DNA of 64,000 nt from Rheinheimera sp. (GTDB taxonomy: Bacteria > Pseudomonadota > Gammaproteobacteria > Enterobacterales > Alteromonadaceae), in assembly GCF_030824435.1 (NCBI RefSeq), contig NZ_JAVBXS010000016.1:88940-152939 (forward strand), written 5' to 3'. Below are positions 1 to 9,011 of this stretch, piece after piece. The notes under the pieces are model-generated. The model was not told the DNA's origin. It made no database searches and saw only the letters and a program-made list of their open reading frames with translations. Position 1 is the first letter of the stretch. Every line of letters starts with the position of its first letter. Both the position numbers and the translations under genes were made by a program.

Positions 1-266
1 TCTGCGGCAAGCACCAGCAAACGGCAAGCTTCACCGGGGAACAGCGGGTGTTGCACAAATAAATCGGCGCCAATAATGGGTTTAATGCCGGCGTCATGGG
101 CAGTGCTGTAAAAACGCACCAGACCACACATGTTCATCTGATCGGTCAAAGCCAAAGCGGGCATCAACTGCTTTTTGGCAGCGCCTACTATAGGTTTGAT
201 TTTACTTAAGCCGTCCAGCATCGAAAAATCGCTGTGAACGCGCAGATGAACAAATCCCGGTTCCAT
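1..266 (-). CDS. dnaE: DNA polymerase III alpha subunit, N-terminal fragment
   Basis: This is the start of the replicative polymerase catalytic subunit; the gene runs off the left edge. The first 88 residues read MEPGFVHLRVHSDFSMLDGL and continue with the PHP-domain pattern (VHLRVHSDFSMLDG, ALTDQMNMCGLVRFYSTA, GIKPIIGADLFV) typical of DnaE. The ATG at 266 fits the family N-terminus. It follows rnhB by 50 nt on the same strand, matching the conserved lpxB-rnhB-dnaE order. Only the PHP start is visible, so nothing can be said about the polymerase core. Confidence 0.95.
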   Translation of the reverse strand, partial: MEPGFVHLRVHSDFSMLDGLSKIKPIVGAAKKQLMPALALTDQMNMCGLVRFYSTAHDAGIKPIIGADLFVQHPLFPGEACRLLVLAA

Positions 267-316
267 CAAACTACCTTTTTAAAAAGTTGTTATTGCACAA
301 GCGGTCGAGCATCCAT

Positions 317-955
317 TTATGCTTCAGCGTCCGGCTGGCGCTCTATAGCGTCGCGCACCGGCTTATAACTGCGCCGATGTTCCGCCAGAATACCGTGTTT
401 GGCAATAGCAGCCAGATGTTCGGCCGTTGGGTAACCTTTATGGCCGGCAAAATTATATTCAGGATATAACTGATGCAATTCTGTCATTTCGGCATCACGC
501 GCCACTTTGGCCAGAATAGAAGCCGCACTGATCTCCGGCACTAAACTGTCGCCTTTCACCACGGCACTGCCTTTATGTTTTAAGCCGTCCGGTACTCTGT
601 TACCGTCAATCAGCACCCATTGAGGCTGAATATGCAGACCATCCACCGCCCTTTGCATAGCCAGCATAGTGGCATGCAAAATATTAATGTCGTCAATTTC
701 TTCAACTTCAGCCCGGCCCAGGCTCCAGCTTAAGGCTTTTTCGCGGATTTCAGCCGCTAATAACAGCCGCTTTTTTTCACTGAGTTTTTTCGAATCAGTT
801 AAACCCAAAATAGGTTTGTTTGGATCAAGGATCACAGCTGCTGTCACCACAGCACCCACCAGCGGACCACGCCCTACTTCATCAACACCGGCCAACAGTG
901 CCACATCTGGTCTTTGGTACTCAGACGGCGATTTAGTTACATTCAGTTCAGACAT
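317..955 (-). CDS. rnhB: Ribonuclease HII
   Basis: RNase HII cleaves the RNA strand of RNA/DNA hybrids and removes ribonucleotides misincorporated in DNA. The 212-residue protein has the family signature [12 protein letters not shown] at about 23-34 (acidic pair D25/E26), a further acidic residue in VLIDGNRVP (D117) and the [13 protein letters not shown] helix, so all active-site carboxylates appear present. The ATG at 955 has a GGAG ribosome site 7 nt upstream and overlaps the 3' end of lpxB by 8 nt, implying coupled translation. Length is normal for the family. Confidence 0.97.
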   Translation of the reverse strand: MSELNVTKSPSEYQRPDVALLAGVDEVGRGPLVGAVVTAAVILDPNKPILGLTDSKKLSEKKRLLLAAEIREKALSWSLGRAEVEEIDDINILHATMLAMQRAVDGLHIQPQWVLIDGNRVPDGLKHKGSAVVKGDSLVPEISAASILAKVARDAEMTELHQLYPEYNFAGHKGYPTAEHLAAIAKHGILAEHRRSYKPVRDAIERQPDAEA

Positions 956-2093
956 CTAACAGCTCCAGCACGGCAGCGGCCGCTTTGGCGCTGGCATTAC
1001 AACTAATTTGTTGATGAATAACACTAAATTCAGCGCGGGTGGCGTCCGCTTGTTGGCTGAGCAGCGGTGTCATAGCGTCAATAAGTGCAGCTTCTGTCAC
1101 TTGATGCTGCAAAAATTCCGGCACCAGAGCTTTTTTGGCCAATAAATTGGGCAGGCTGAAATAATCCACTTTCACCAGTCGACTGGCAATTTGATAGGTC
1201 AGCCAGTTGGTTTTATAAGCCACCACCATCGGCGTTTTAGCAAGCATCGCCTCCAAAGTCGCAGTGCCTGAGGCGATAAACACCGCATCTGCTGCTGTTA
1301 AGGTTTGCCGTGCTTTGCCAATCAACAAGCTGATTTTAAGCTTCGGTGTTTGCTCTGCCAAAATAGCGTTAAAAATGTCGGCTTTGGCCTGGGTCACCAT
1401 ATTACAGACCAGCTGCAAGCTGGGGTTTTGTTGTTGCAACTTTGCCGCTGCACGCAAAAAATCCGGGGCTAACAATTTGATTTCATTGCTTCTGCTGCCA
1501 GGCATAATGGCCAGCAAGGGTTTATCGGCAGTAAAACCCAAAGCCACTTTTTCGGCAGTTTTATCAGGCGACAACGGCATTTGGTCGGCCAGTGTATGGC
1601 CGACAAAGGTACAAGGCACCTGATGCTGGTCATAAAAAGCTTTTTCAAAAGGCAATAACGCCAGCACCATGTTGGTAGCAGCGGCAATCTTAAAAATACG
1701 TTTTTGCCGCCAGGCCCAGACCGAAGGGCTGACATAATGCACTGTTTTAATACCGGCAGCTTTGAGTTTTAACTCCACCGGCAGGTTAAAATCGGGGGCA
1801 TCAATGCCAATAAAAACATCAGGTTGATGCTTGTTAAAATGCGCCAGAATATCGCGGCGTACTTGTAATAAGCGCGGCAACCGGCCAAGCACTTCCACTA
1901 TGCCCATCACCGCCAGCTCTTCCATATCAAACACCGCCTGAAAACCTTCAGCGCGCATGCGTTCACCACCAATACCGTAAAATTCGGCATTGGGTAGTTG
2001 CAGTTTGAGCGCCCGGATAAGATCTGCGCCCAGAATGTCACCCGAATGTTCACCTGCGATCATCGCAATGCGGACCGGCTTTGTTGTTTGCAT
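948..2093 (-). CDS. lpxB: Lipid-A-disaccharide synthase
   Basis: LpxB condenses UDP-2,3-diacylglucosamine with lipid X to form the lipid A disaccharide at the inner membrane. The 381-residue protein starts [22 protein letters not shown], carries [21 protein letters not shown] and the C-terminal [12 protein letters not shown], and equals the usual family length. The frame is open 27 codons further upstream, but the ATG at 2093 matches the conserved N-terminus. Unlike many relatives it is separated from lpxA by 182 bp that contain a terminator-like hairpin, so it may have its own promoter. Confidence 0.96.
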   Translation of the reverse strand: MQTTKPVRIAMIAGEHSGDILGADLIRALKLQLPNAEFYGIGGERMRAEGFQAVFDMEELAVMGIVEVLGRLPRLLQVRRDILAHFNKHQPDVFIGIDAPDFNLPVELKLKAAGIKTVHYVSPSVWAWRQKRIFKIAAATNMVLALLPFEKAFYDQHQVPCTFVGHTLADQMPLSPDKTAEKVALGFTADKPLLAIMPGSRSNEIKLLAPDFLRAAAKLQQQNPSLQLVCNMVTQAKADIFNAILAEQTPKLKISLLIGKARQTLTAADAVFIASGTATLEAMLAKTPMVVAYKTNWLTYQIASRLVKVDYFSLPNLLAKKALVPEFLQHQVTEAALIDAMTPLLSQQADATRAEFSVIHQQISCNASAKAAAAVLELLDV

Positions 2094-2217
2094 CAAAATT
2101 ACACCAGAATTGACGACGGCTTTATGGCAAACGTCTGAAAAAATGAACAGGATATTACCCTTCTTTGTGGACAAAGGGCAAAAGATTCAATGGTTTTGCC
2201 ATCCATTAACACAGCTG

Positions 2218-2245
2218 AACAAAACGGCGTCAAAAGACGCCGTGT
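2218..2245 (-). terminator. Terminator-like hairpin between lpxA and lpxB
   Basis: On the minus strand ACGGCGTC, a TTTT loop and GACGCCGT form an 8-bp GC-rich stem (arms 2224-2231 and 2236-2243), followed by a short T run (TTTTG). It lies just beyond the lpxA stop and 130 bp before lpxB. It could end or attenuate the long bamA-lpxA transcript. The T tract is short, so termination may be partial. Confidence 0.55.
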
Positions 2246-2275
2246 TGATACAAAGATGACTGTCAGTGCAGACGT

Positions 2276-3046
2276 TTAACGGATAATGCCACGCGGTGAC
2301 TGCACAATAAAATCAGTAAATACTTTAATTTCAGGTATTTGCTCCGCTTTATCGGCCAAAGCTGCTACGGCGTCATTCACCATCAGACCCTGACGGTACA
2401 ACACTTTATAAGCCCGTTTAATTTCAGTAATGGCTTCACTGCTAAAACCACGACGTTTAAGTCCTTCGCTGTTAATACCATGCGGCACTGCGTGTGAACC
2501 ATGCGCCATTACATAAGGCGGCACGTCTTTCACCACAATAGAACCACCGCCGATAAAGCTATGGGAACCAATATGGCAGAATTGATGTACACCACTCATA
2601 CCACCAATAATCACCCAATCGCCCACATGCACATGGCCTGCAGTTGAAGCGTTATTGGCAAAAATTACATTGCTGCCAATGACACAATCGTGCGCCACAT
2701 GGGTGTAATTCATAAAGAGGTTATTGCTGCCAATAATGGTCACGCCTTTGTCCTGAATGGTGCCACGGTGGACTGTGCAACCTTCACGGAAAATATTGTT
2801 GTCACCAATCTGCAGTTCTGTCGGCTCGTTTTTGTACTTTTTATCCTGGCAGGCTTCACCAATACTGGTGAACTGAAAAAAGTGGTTACCACGACCAATG
2901 ATGGATGGCCCTTTGATCACCACATGAGACTCAAGCACACAATCGTCGCCAAGGGTCACGCCGGCGCCAATATAACAAAAAGGGCCAATGCGGACGTTGT
3001 TGCCAATACGGGCACCAGCTTCAATAACGGCGGATGAATGGATCAT
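2276..3046 (-). CDS. lpxA: UDP-N-acetylglucosamine acyltransferase
   Basis: LpxA performs the first step of lipid A synthesis, transferring a hydroxyacyl chain from acyl-ACP to UDP-GlcNAc. The 256-residue protein is a left-handed beta-helix of hexapeptide repeats (IGNNVRIGPFCYIG, LGDDCVLESHVVI) with the catalytic histidine region YTHVAHDCVIG at about 115-125. The ATG at 3046 gives the canonical start MIHSSAVIEAGARIG; a longer open frame to 3088 would overlap fabZ. It starts 2 bp after the fabZ stop, so the genes are translationally coupled. Confidence 0.96.
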   Translation of the reverse strand: MIHSSAVIEAGARIGNNVRIGPFCYIGAGVTLGDDCVLESHVVIKGPSIIGRGNHFFQFTSIGEACQDKKYKNEPTELQIGDNNIFREGCTVHRGTIQDKGVTIIGSNNLFMNYTHVAHDCVIGSNVIFANNASTAGHVHVGDWVIIGGMSGVHQFCHIGSHSFIGGGSIVVKDVPPYVMAHGSHAVPHGINSEGLKRRGFSSEAITEIKRAYKVLYRQGLMVNDAVAALADKAEQIPEIKVFTDFIVQSPRGIIR

Positions 3047-3048
3047 AA

Positions 3049-3501
3049 TCAGAGTTCTCTTCTGGCACACATCAGTTCGGCCGTGCAAACCACCTGGCCA
3101 TCGACTTTTGCTTCACAATAAAACTTCCACATATTGCGACGTTCTTTTAAAAACTTCACTTCAAGCACCAGCTGATCGCCTGGCACTACCGGTTTTTTAA
3201 AGCGGGCTTCATCAATACCAGCAAACAAATACAGTTCGTTTTCAGCACGTTCAGAAACGGTTTTAAAACCCAGAATACCAGTGGCTTGTGCCATAGCTTC
3301 CAGAATTAATACCCCAGGGAAAATAGGTAAACCAGGGAAATGACCGGTAAAAATAGGTTCATTAATAGTGACGTTTTTAATGGCGGTCAGGGTTTCACCT
3401 GGCGTGTAATCCAATACCCTGTCTATTAATAAAAACGGGTAACGGTGTGGCAACAACGCCATAATTTCCTGAACTTCTAAGCTATTTAATGAATTCGTCA
3501 A
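3049..3501 (-). CDS. fabZ: 3-hydroxyacyl-ACP dehydratase
   Basis: FabZ dehydrates beta-hydroxyacyl-ACP in fatty acid elongation and competes with LpxA/LpxD for the same pool. The 150-residue hot-dog-fold protein shows [14 protein letters not shown], the catalytic-histidine loop [14 protein letters not shown] and the glutamate helix [10 protein letters not shown], ending in MCARREL. The start codon is TTG at 3501, supported by AGAGGG six bases upstream and by alignment of [14 protein letters not shown] to the family N-terminus. It sits between lpxD and lpxA as in most gammaproteobacteria. Confidence 0.96.
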   Translation of the reverse strand: MTNSLNSLEVQEIMALLPHRYPFLLIDRVLDYTPGETLTAIKNVTINEPIFTGHFPGLPIFPGVLILEAMAQATGILGFKTVSERAENELYLFAGIDEARFKKPVVPGDQLVLEVKFLKERRNMWKFYCEAKVDGQVVCTAELMCARREL

Positions 3502-3553
3502 AATGAACCCTCTGACTATTTAAAGCTGAAAAACACGAACACCAGCGGCAAAG

Positions 3554-4594
3554 TTATTCTGCAGCCGGCGCTTTCAGTTGGGCCAGCTGTTGCTCAAGAT
3601 CCCGCAGACGCTGGTACATCTGATCAAGCTGGCGATAACGGGCGTTATTTTTGCGCCATTCCAGATTCGGACTGGCAGGCACGCCGGATGAATAAATACC
3701 TTTTTCGGTAATACCTTTAGTAATCATCGACATACCGGTAATTTGCACACCATCGCAAATTTCAACATGGCCTGTGATAGCGCAAGCGCCACCAATAATA
3801 CAATAACGGCCAATTTTGGTACTACCAGCCACCACAGTACAACCGGCAATGGCCGTGTGGTCGCCAATCTGCACGTTGTGGGCTATTTGTACCTGGTTAT
3901 CAATAATGACATTGTAGCCAATGATGGTATCAGCCATGGCGCCGCGGTCTATGGTGGTATTGGCACCAATTTCACAGTCATTGCCAATCACCACGCCGCC
4001 AACCTGTGGAATTTTCAGCCACTGGCCACGTTCGTTGGCAAAACCAAAACCGTCGGCACCAATCACAGCACCACTGTGCACAATACAACGTTCGCCAATA
4101 GTGACACCATGGTACACCGTCACCTTTGGCCAAATCTTGGTGTTAGCACCAATTTTTGCGCCTTCACCAATAAAACAACCGGCGCCTATTTGCACATTGT
4201 CAGCAATGACAACATCTTTTGAAATCACCGCATAAGGACCGATATGGGCACTGGCGGCAATTTTGGCTGAGGGGTCTATCAGTGCAGTGGTATGTACGGC
4301 ACTTGCAGCTGCTGGCGTGGTATCTAGTAACTGGGCAACTCTGGCAAATGCGACATAAGGGTCATTCACGACTAAAGCATTGACCGGACAATATTCCAGA
4401 TCTTCAGCTTTAATCAGCACCGCTGTTGCTGTGCTTTGCTGCAGGAACTTGCGGTATTTGCTGTTGGCAAGAAAACTGATGTGACCAGCACTGGCTTCTT
4501 CAAGTGTGGCAACGGCGCTGATGATTGCAGCGCCGTCTCCATGTAGCTGAGCGCCAAGCTGCTCAGCTAACTCTGTCAAATTGTACTTTGACAT
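3554..4594 (-). CDS. lpxD: UDP-3-O-acylglucosamine N-acyltransferase
   Basis: LpxD adds the N-linked hydroxyacyl chain to UDP-3-O-acyl-glucosamine, the third step of lipid A synthesis. The 346-residue protein has the N-terminal uridine-binding domain (LAEQLGAQLHGDG, HISFLANSKYRKFL), a long hexapeptide-repeat helix at about 100-310 with the histidine motif IAHNVQIGDHTAIAGC, and a C-terminal helical tail rich in Q and L. Its ATG shares one base with the skp stop (TAATG), indicating translational coupling. Confidence 0.96.
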   Translation of the reverse strand: MSKYNLTELAEQLGAQLHGDGAAIISAVATLEEASAGHISFLANSKYRKFLQQSTATAVLIKAEDLEYCPVNALVVNDPYVAFARVAQLLDTTPAAASAVHTTALIDPSAKIAASAHIGPYAVISKDVVIADNVQIGAGCFIGEGAKIGANTKIWPKVTVYHGVTIGERCIVHSGAVIGADGFGFANERGQWLKIPQVGGVVIGNDCEIGANTTIDRGAMADTIIGYNVIIDNQVQIAHNVQIGDHTAIAGCTVVAGSTKIGRYCIIGGACAITGHVEICDGVQITGMSMITKGITEKGIYSSGVPASPNLEWRKNNARYRQLDQMYQRLRDLEQQLAQLKAPAAE

Positions 4595-5109
4595 TATTTC
4601 GCTTTACTAACCTGAGCAACCACAGCAGAAGAAATATCGTACTCTGGTTTGGCATACACAGCGGCTTCAGCATTCAGGATCACGTCGTATTGCTCTTTGG
4701 CAGCAATAGCGTCGATAGCGGTTTTAACCAGACCCATCAGCTTGTTGTTTTCTTCACCCTGACGCTGACGGTACGATTCTTCTAAAGAACGTGCCATTGG
4801 TTCATACTGCTGCTGTTGTTTTTCAATAGCTGCTTGTAATTCTTTTTTCTGTGCTTCGCTCATGGTAGAACCATCACGTTTATATTTTTCAATATTAAAC
4901 TTCAGGTCACTTTCCAGTTTTTGCATTTCAGCAAATTTGGCACCAAATTCAGTTTTCAGGCTTTCCTGAACTTTTGTCGCTTGTGGCAGCTGAGAAAACA
5001 CAGCACGTACATTGACAAAACCGACTTTCATTTCTTTTGCAGACACAGCACCAGCCATCAGAACGCTGGCCAGTAATACTGCTGTTTTGGTAAAGCTTGG
5101 CTTAAACAT
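4594..5109 (-). CDS. skp: Periplasmic chaperone Skp/OmpH
   Basis: Skp is a trimeric periplasmic chaperone that carries unfolded outer-membrane proteins to the BAM complex. The 171-residue precursor has a signal peptide (KTAVLLASVLMAGAVSAKE, cleavage near residue 24) followed by KVGFVNVRAVFSQLPQA and a long charged Q/E/K-rich coiled coil that forms the tentacles. It lies 26 bp downstream of bamA, its functional partner, and overlaps lpxD by one base. Confidence 0.95.
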   Translation of the reverse strand: MFKPSFTKTAVLLASVLMAGAVSAKEMKVGFVNVRAVFSQLPQATKVQESLKTEFGAKFAEMQKLESDLKFNIEKYKRDGSTMSEAQKKELQAAIEKQQQQYEPMARSLEESYRQRQGEENNKLMGLVKTAIDAIAAKEQYDVILNAEAAVYAKPEYDISSAVVAQVSKAK

Positions 5110-5135
5110 AATGTCCTTTTACCTCAAAATAATTC

Positions 5136-7628
5136 TTAAAAAGTTGTGCCGATATTAAAGCTGAAGTTTTCCTGCTCGTCGCCATCATATTTTTTGATAA
5201 TTTTGGCAAGGCTGAAAGTCAGTGGGCCCATAGGCGAAATCCACTGCACTGTTACGCCCGCAGAGACCCGAATCATACCCGCATCCGAATAATCCAGCAA
5301 ACCTGTTTGCAGATAATTTGGATCCTGATATTGCGTTAATTTGGCATACCTGTCGATGTCAAATTCAGTATCCCAAACGTTACCCGCATCCACAAACAAA
5401 CTGGTACGGATAGAGTTGGCATAATCTTCTTTCACCAGCGGTGTTGGTGTAATCAGCTCAAGAGTCGCAATAGCCTGAGCGTTACCACCAAATGAACGTT
5501 GTGAAATACTGTAACTGTCAAAGTCTGGTGAAGTTGGTAAAGCAACACCTGAACCTGCACCATAAGGATCTGGTAAACCCGGAATGCTGTTTACAAAACG
5601 ATAAACGGCGCGCGGGCCTATCACGCGGTTTTCAAAACCACGGAAGTTCTGGCCACCGGCATAAAAGTTGTCGTTAAATGGCAGTGTATGGTCATAACCA
5701 CCTTTACTACCATAACCATTACCATAACCCAACTCCAGCTTGCTTAAGAACGACCAGCTGTGGTCGTTACTGAGCGCTATATAATTTGCCGCTTCAAAAT
5801 TGGTTTTGAAATACTGCAAATCTGAGTTCGGCGTGGTGATTTTACCACTCAGTGACAATCTCAGACCATCTGTCGGGAAGGTGCCCCGGTTTAAGGTGCT
5901 GCGTACCCAGCCGATGGCCAAGTCATAGTTAGTAAACTCGTATGAACTGTCAGGTTTAGCCGGATCGAGCAACATAGCGCGGAAATGGCGCAGTTGATCA
6001 AATTCCTGAATATAACTGATGTCATTAACACTGACGTTGGCGCCAAAATTTAATCTGCTGTATTCGTTAATAGGGTAACCAAAATTAACCCCAGCGCCAT
6101 AACTACGCTGATTGTAAGCTTCCAGACCGGCTTTACTGCCATCAAAGTCAGAGAAGAATACAGAGCCGCCGAGGCTGATGCCATCGAGCGTAAAATACGG
6201 ATCTGTATAATTCAGATTGATTGATTTCTGGTATTTGTTGGTATTAAAACTAATACCGGCAGAGTTACCTGAACCGAGGAAACTTTGTTGTTCCACACCC
6301 AGCTGGAACGCCAGCCCCTGATAACTACCAAAAGAAACACCGGCATTAAAGCTGCCCGATGGCCGTTCTTTGATAGTGAAGTCGATATCTACTTTATCTT
6401 CGACGCCAGGCACTTCTTTGGTTTCAAATTCTACTTTTTCGATATAAGGCAGACGCTGCACCCACAGTTTGGATTTTTCCAGGGTGTCATTCGACAACCA
6501 GGCACCTTCCATCTGACGGATTTCACGGCGAATCACTTCGTCTTTGGTTGAAGCATTGCCCTTCACTGAAATACGGTTGACATACACCCGCTTGCCTGGC
6601 TCAACACTGATGGTTAAAGCCACTTCTTTGGTGTCGTCATTAATATTGGTGCTGGTACGGACTTTAGAATTGGCATAACCAAAACTTGCCAGAAACTTAG
6701 CGATACTTTCTTCGGTATAAGTCACCAGAGCGCCGTTATATAACTGACCACTTTTCAGCGGCAGCATGGCATTAATAAACTCTTCCTGACCAATCAGATC
6801 ACCAACAAAATCAACGCCGGTAATGGTGTATTGTTCACCTTCTTTCACCTGCAAAGTGACATAAACCGACTCTTTATCCGGGCTGACAGCCACAGTATTG
6901 GCTTCAATATCAAAACGCAGGTAACCCCGGTCGAGATAATAACTGCGGATTTTTTCCAAATCGCCTTTTAAGGTTTCTTTCTGGTAACGATCTGACGACA
7001 TAAAGCGCCACCAGGGCAAATCCACCAGCGACTCAGTGTCTTTTAAGATGTCTTTATCGGAAAATAATTCGTTGCCGACGATGTTGATCTGACGAACAGA
7101 AGCAGCATCCCCTTCTTTAAATTCCAGTTTCAGGTTGACACGGTTACGTGGCAGATAAGTCAGCTTAATGTCTACTTTGGCGTTGTATTTACCCACACCG
7201 TGATAAAACTCAGTTAAACCGTTTTCAATTTCACGGATAATGGTTTTATCCAGCTGCTCACCCACAATGATTTTCTGGTTGGTGAGGCTTTCATTCAGCT
7301 GTTCTTCTTTGATGTCTTTGTTACCATCAAACTCAATAGCATTGATGGTTGGACGTTCTTTTACCCGATAAACCACAGTCTGACCGTCACGGTATACTGC
7401 AATTTCATCAAAATGGCCGGCGGCATATAAAGACTTCACGCCTTTAGACAAAGAATACTCTGTCACTGTATCGCCGATATTAAATGGCAGGTTATTCAGG
7501 GCCGCGCCTAATGCCACGCGTTGTAAGCCTTCTACCTGAATGTCTTTTACCGTAAATGATTGTTCAGCGAGCACCGAGTTGCTGGCAGAGGCCAGCAACA
7601 TCGCAGCTACTAATCGTTTAATTGTCAT
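5136..7628 (-). CDS. bamA: Outer membrane protein assembly factor BamA
   Basis: BamA is the central Omp85 protein that inserts beta-barrel proteins in the outer membrane. The 830-residue precursor has a signal peptide ending near SNSVLAEQ, five POTRA domains at about 23-420, and a 16-strand barrel closing with the terminal phenylalanine (FNIGTTF). The barrel includes the conserved GGQNFRGFENRVIGPRAVYRF segment containing the RGF motif. The ATG at 7628 has only a weak ribosome site. The rseP-bamA-skp-lpxD order is the usual one and is often under sigma-E, but no sigma-E promoter was identified by eye. Confidence 0.97.
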   Translation of the reverse strand: MTIKRLVAAMLLASASNSVLAEQSFTVKDIQVEGLQRVALGAALNNLPFNIGDTVTEYSLSKGVKSLYAAGHFDEIAVYRDGQTVVYRVKERPTINAIEFDGNKDIKEEQLNESLTNQKIIVGEQLDKTIIREIENGLTEFYHGVGKYNAKVDIKLTYLPRNRVNLKLEFKEGDAASVRQINIVGNELFSDKDILKDTESLVDLPWWRFMSSDRYQKETLKGDLEKIRSYYLDRGYLRFDIEANTVAVSPDKESVYVTLQVKEGEQYTITGVDFVGDLIGQEEFINAMLPLKSGQLYNGALVTYTEESIAKFLASFGYANSKVRTSTNINDDTKEVALTISVEPGKRVYVNRISVKGNASTKDEVIRREIRQMEGAWLSNDTLEKSKLWVQRLPYIEKVEFETKEVPGVEDKVDIDFTIKERPSGSFNAGVSFGSYQGLAFQLGVEQQSFLGSGNSAGISFNTNKYQKSINLNYTDPYFTLDGISLGGSVFFSDFDGSKAGLEAYNQRSYGAGVNFGYPINEYSRLNFGANVSVNDISYIQEFDQLRHFRAMLLDPAKPDSSYEFTNYDLAIGWVRSTLNRGTFPTDGLRLSLSGKITTPNSDLQYFKTNFEAANYIALSNDHSWSFLSKLELGYGNGYGSKGGYDHTLPFNDNFYAGGQNFRGFENRVIGPRAVYRFVNSIPGLPDPYGAGSGVALPTSPDFDSYSISQRSFGGNAQAIATLELITPTPLVKEDYANSIRTSLFVDAGNVWDTEFDIDRYAKLTQYQDPNYLQTGLLDYSDAGMIRVSAGVTVQWISPMGPLTFSLAKIIKKYDGDEQENFSFNIGTTF

Positions 7629-7655
7629 TGTTTTGGACTACTTATGATTAGTTTA

Positions 7656-9011
7656 TTACAAACGAGAAATATCGTTGAGCAGCGCAATTCCCATTAACAT
7701 CAGCAGAACGAAGGCTCCGATTTTAAAACCTGTCTCCTGCGCTTTCTCAGAGACCGGCCTGCCGGTGAGAAGTTCCACCACAAGATACATTAAATGGCCG
7801 CCATCCAAAATAGGCAGCGGCAGTAAATTTACCACCCCAAGGTTCACACTGATAAGTGCCAGGAAGGATAAAAATGCAATCAGCCCCAGGCCAGCACTGT
7901 CACCGGCCCCTTGAGCTATCGAAATAGGGCCACTTAAATGTTTGACCGATACATCCCCAAAGATCAGTTTTTCGACCATAGAAAAACTCAGCCGCACCAG
8001 TTGCCAGGTGCGAACCACACCTTGCCACATAGCTTCTACCGGGCCATAACGTTGGTCAAAAAACATTGAATCATCAAGAGGTTGCACCTTAGGCGCCACC
8101 CCTAAGAAGCCCTGATGAAAACCATCGCTGGTTACACGACTTTCTGGGGTAACATCAAGCTCAAGTGTTGCGCCATTGCGCTCAATCAACATAGGTACAG
8201 CTTTACCCGGGTTATTCTGGATAATACCGACCAGGTCGTTCCAGTGTTTTAAACTGACGCCGGCAGCAGCAATAAATTTATCACCCTGTTGCAGCCCGGC
8301 TTTGGCGGCGGCGGAATTTTCACTTAAGTTGCCGACTTCTAACAGCGGCAAAGCTTGTTTTGGTATAAAACCCAGGCTCTGAAAAATTGAGTCTTTATCC
8401 GGATCAAAACGCCAGTCTGTTAAATCAAGCTGATAATCAGTAACAGCGTCGCTTTCAAGCGGTTTAACACTGACAATCACACTATCACGGCCAATCTGGC
8501 CTATCAGCATCAAACTGACCGCCTGCCAGTCACGAACTTCTTCACCATTCACTGCAACAACCTGATGATTGGCGGGTAATTGTGCCGTTGCGGCAATAGA
8601 GTTAGGCAACACATCAGCCACCACAGGTCTTAAAGTGGGTACACCAATGATGTACATCAGCGCCAGCACAAAAATGGCAAAAATAAAATTCGCCATTGGG
8701 CCTGCCACTATCACCGCCATACGTTGCAATACGCTTTTATTGTTAAAAGCCAAATCGGAAAATTCCGGCAGCACAGGGTCAATACGCTCGTCCAGCATGC
8801 GCACATAACCACCCAGCGGTATCGCAGCAATGACAAATTCAGTGCCTTGTTTATCACGCCAGCTGTATAAAGTTTTACCAAAACCAATCGAAAATCTTTT
8901 CACCAGAATGCCGTTTTTACGCGCCACCCAAAAGTGACCAAATTCGTGCACCGTCACCAACAAACCCAGCGCCAGCACAAAAGACAATAAATTCCAGACA
9001 AAAGCACTCAC
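7656..9011 (-). CDS. rseP: Site-2 intramembrane metalloprotease RseP
   Basis: RseP cleaves the anti-sigma factor RseA within the inner membrane to release sigma-E. The 451-residue protein has the zinc motif HEFGH at about 22-26 in the first membrane segment, two tandem PDZ domains at about 120-310, and the third zinc ligand in NLLPLPILDGGHL near the C-terminus. The start is GTG at 9011 with GGAG seven bases upstream, overlapping the dxr stop as GTGA. Position next to bamA fits its envelope stress role. Confidence 0.96.
   Translation of the reverse strand: MSAFVWNLLSFVLALGLLVTVHEFGHFWVARKNGILVKRFSIGFGKTLYSWRDKQGTEFVIAAIPLGGYVRMLDERIDPVLPEFSDLAFNNKSVLQRMAVIVAGPMANFIFAIFVLALMYIIGVPTLRPVVADVLPNSIAATAQLPANHQVVAVNGEEVRDWQAVSLMLIGQIGRDSVIVSVKPLESDAVTDYQLDLTDWRFDPDKDSIFQSLGFIPKQALPLLEVGNLSENSAAAKAGLQQGDKFIAAAGVSLKHWNDLVGIIQNNPGKAVPMLIERNGATLELDVTPESRVTSDGFHQGFLGVAPKVQPLDDSMFFDQRYGPVEAMWQGVVRTWQLVRLSFSMVEKLIFGDVSVKHLSGPISIAQGAGDSAGLGLIAFLSFLALISVNLGVVNLLPLPILDGGHLMYLVVELLTGRPVSEKAQETGFKIGAFVLLMLMGIALLNDISRL

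Noticed and set aside
3743..4235. Long plus-strand frames opposite lpxD (and similar ones opposite lpxA)
   Set aside because: Antisense frames caused by the hexapeptide-repeat codon pattern; composition rich in Thr/Asn/His with no family resemblance.
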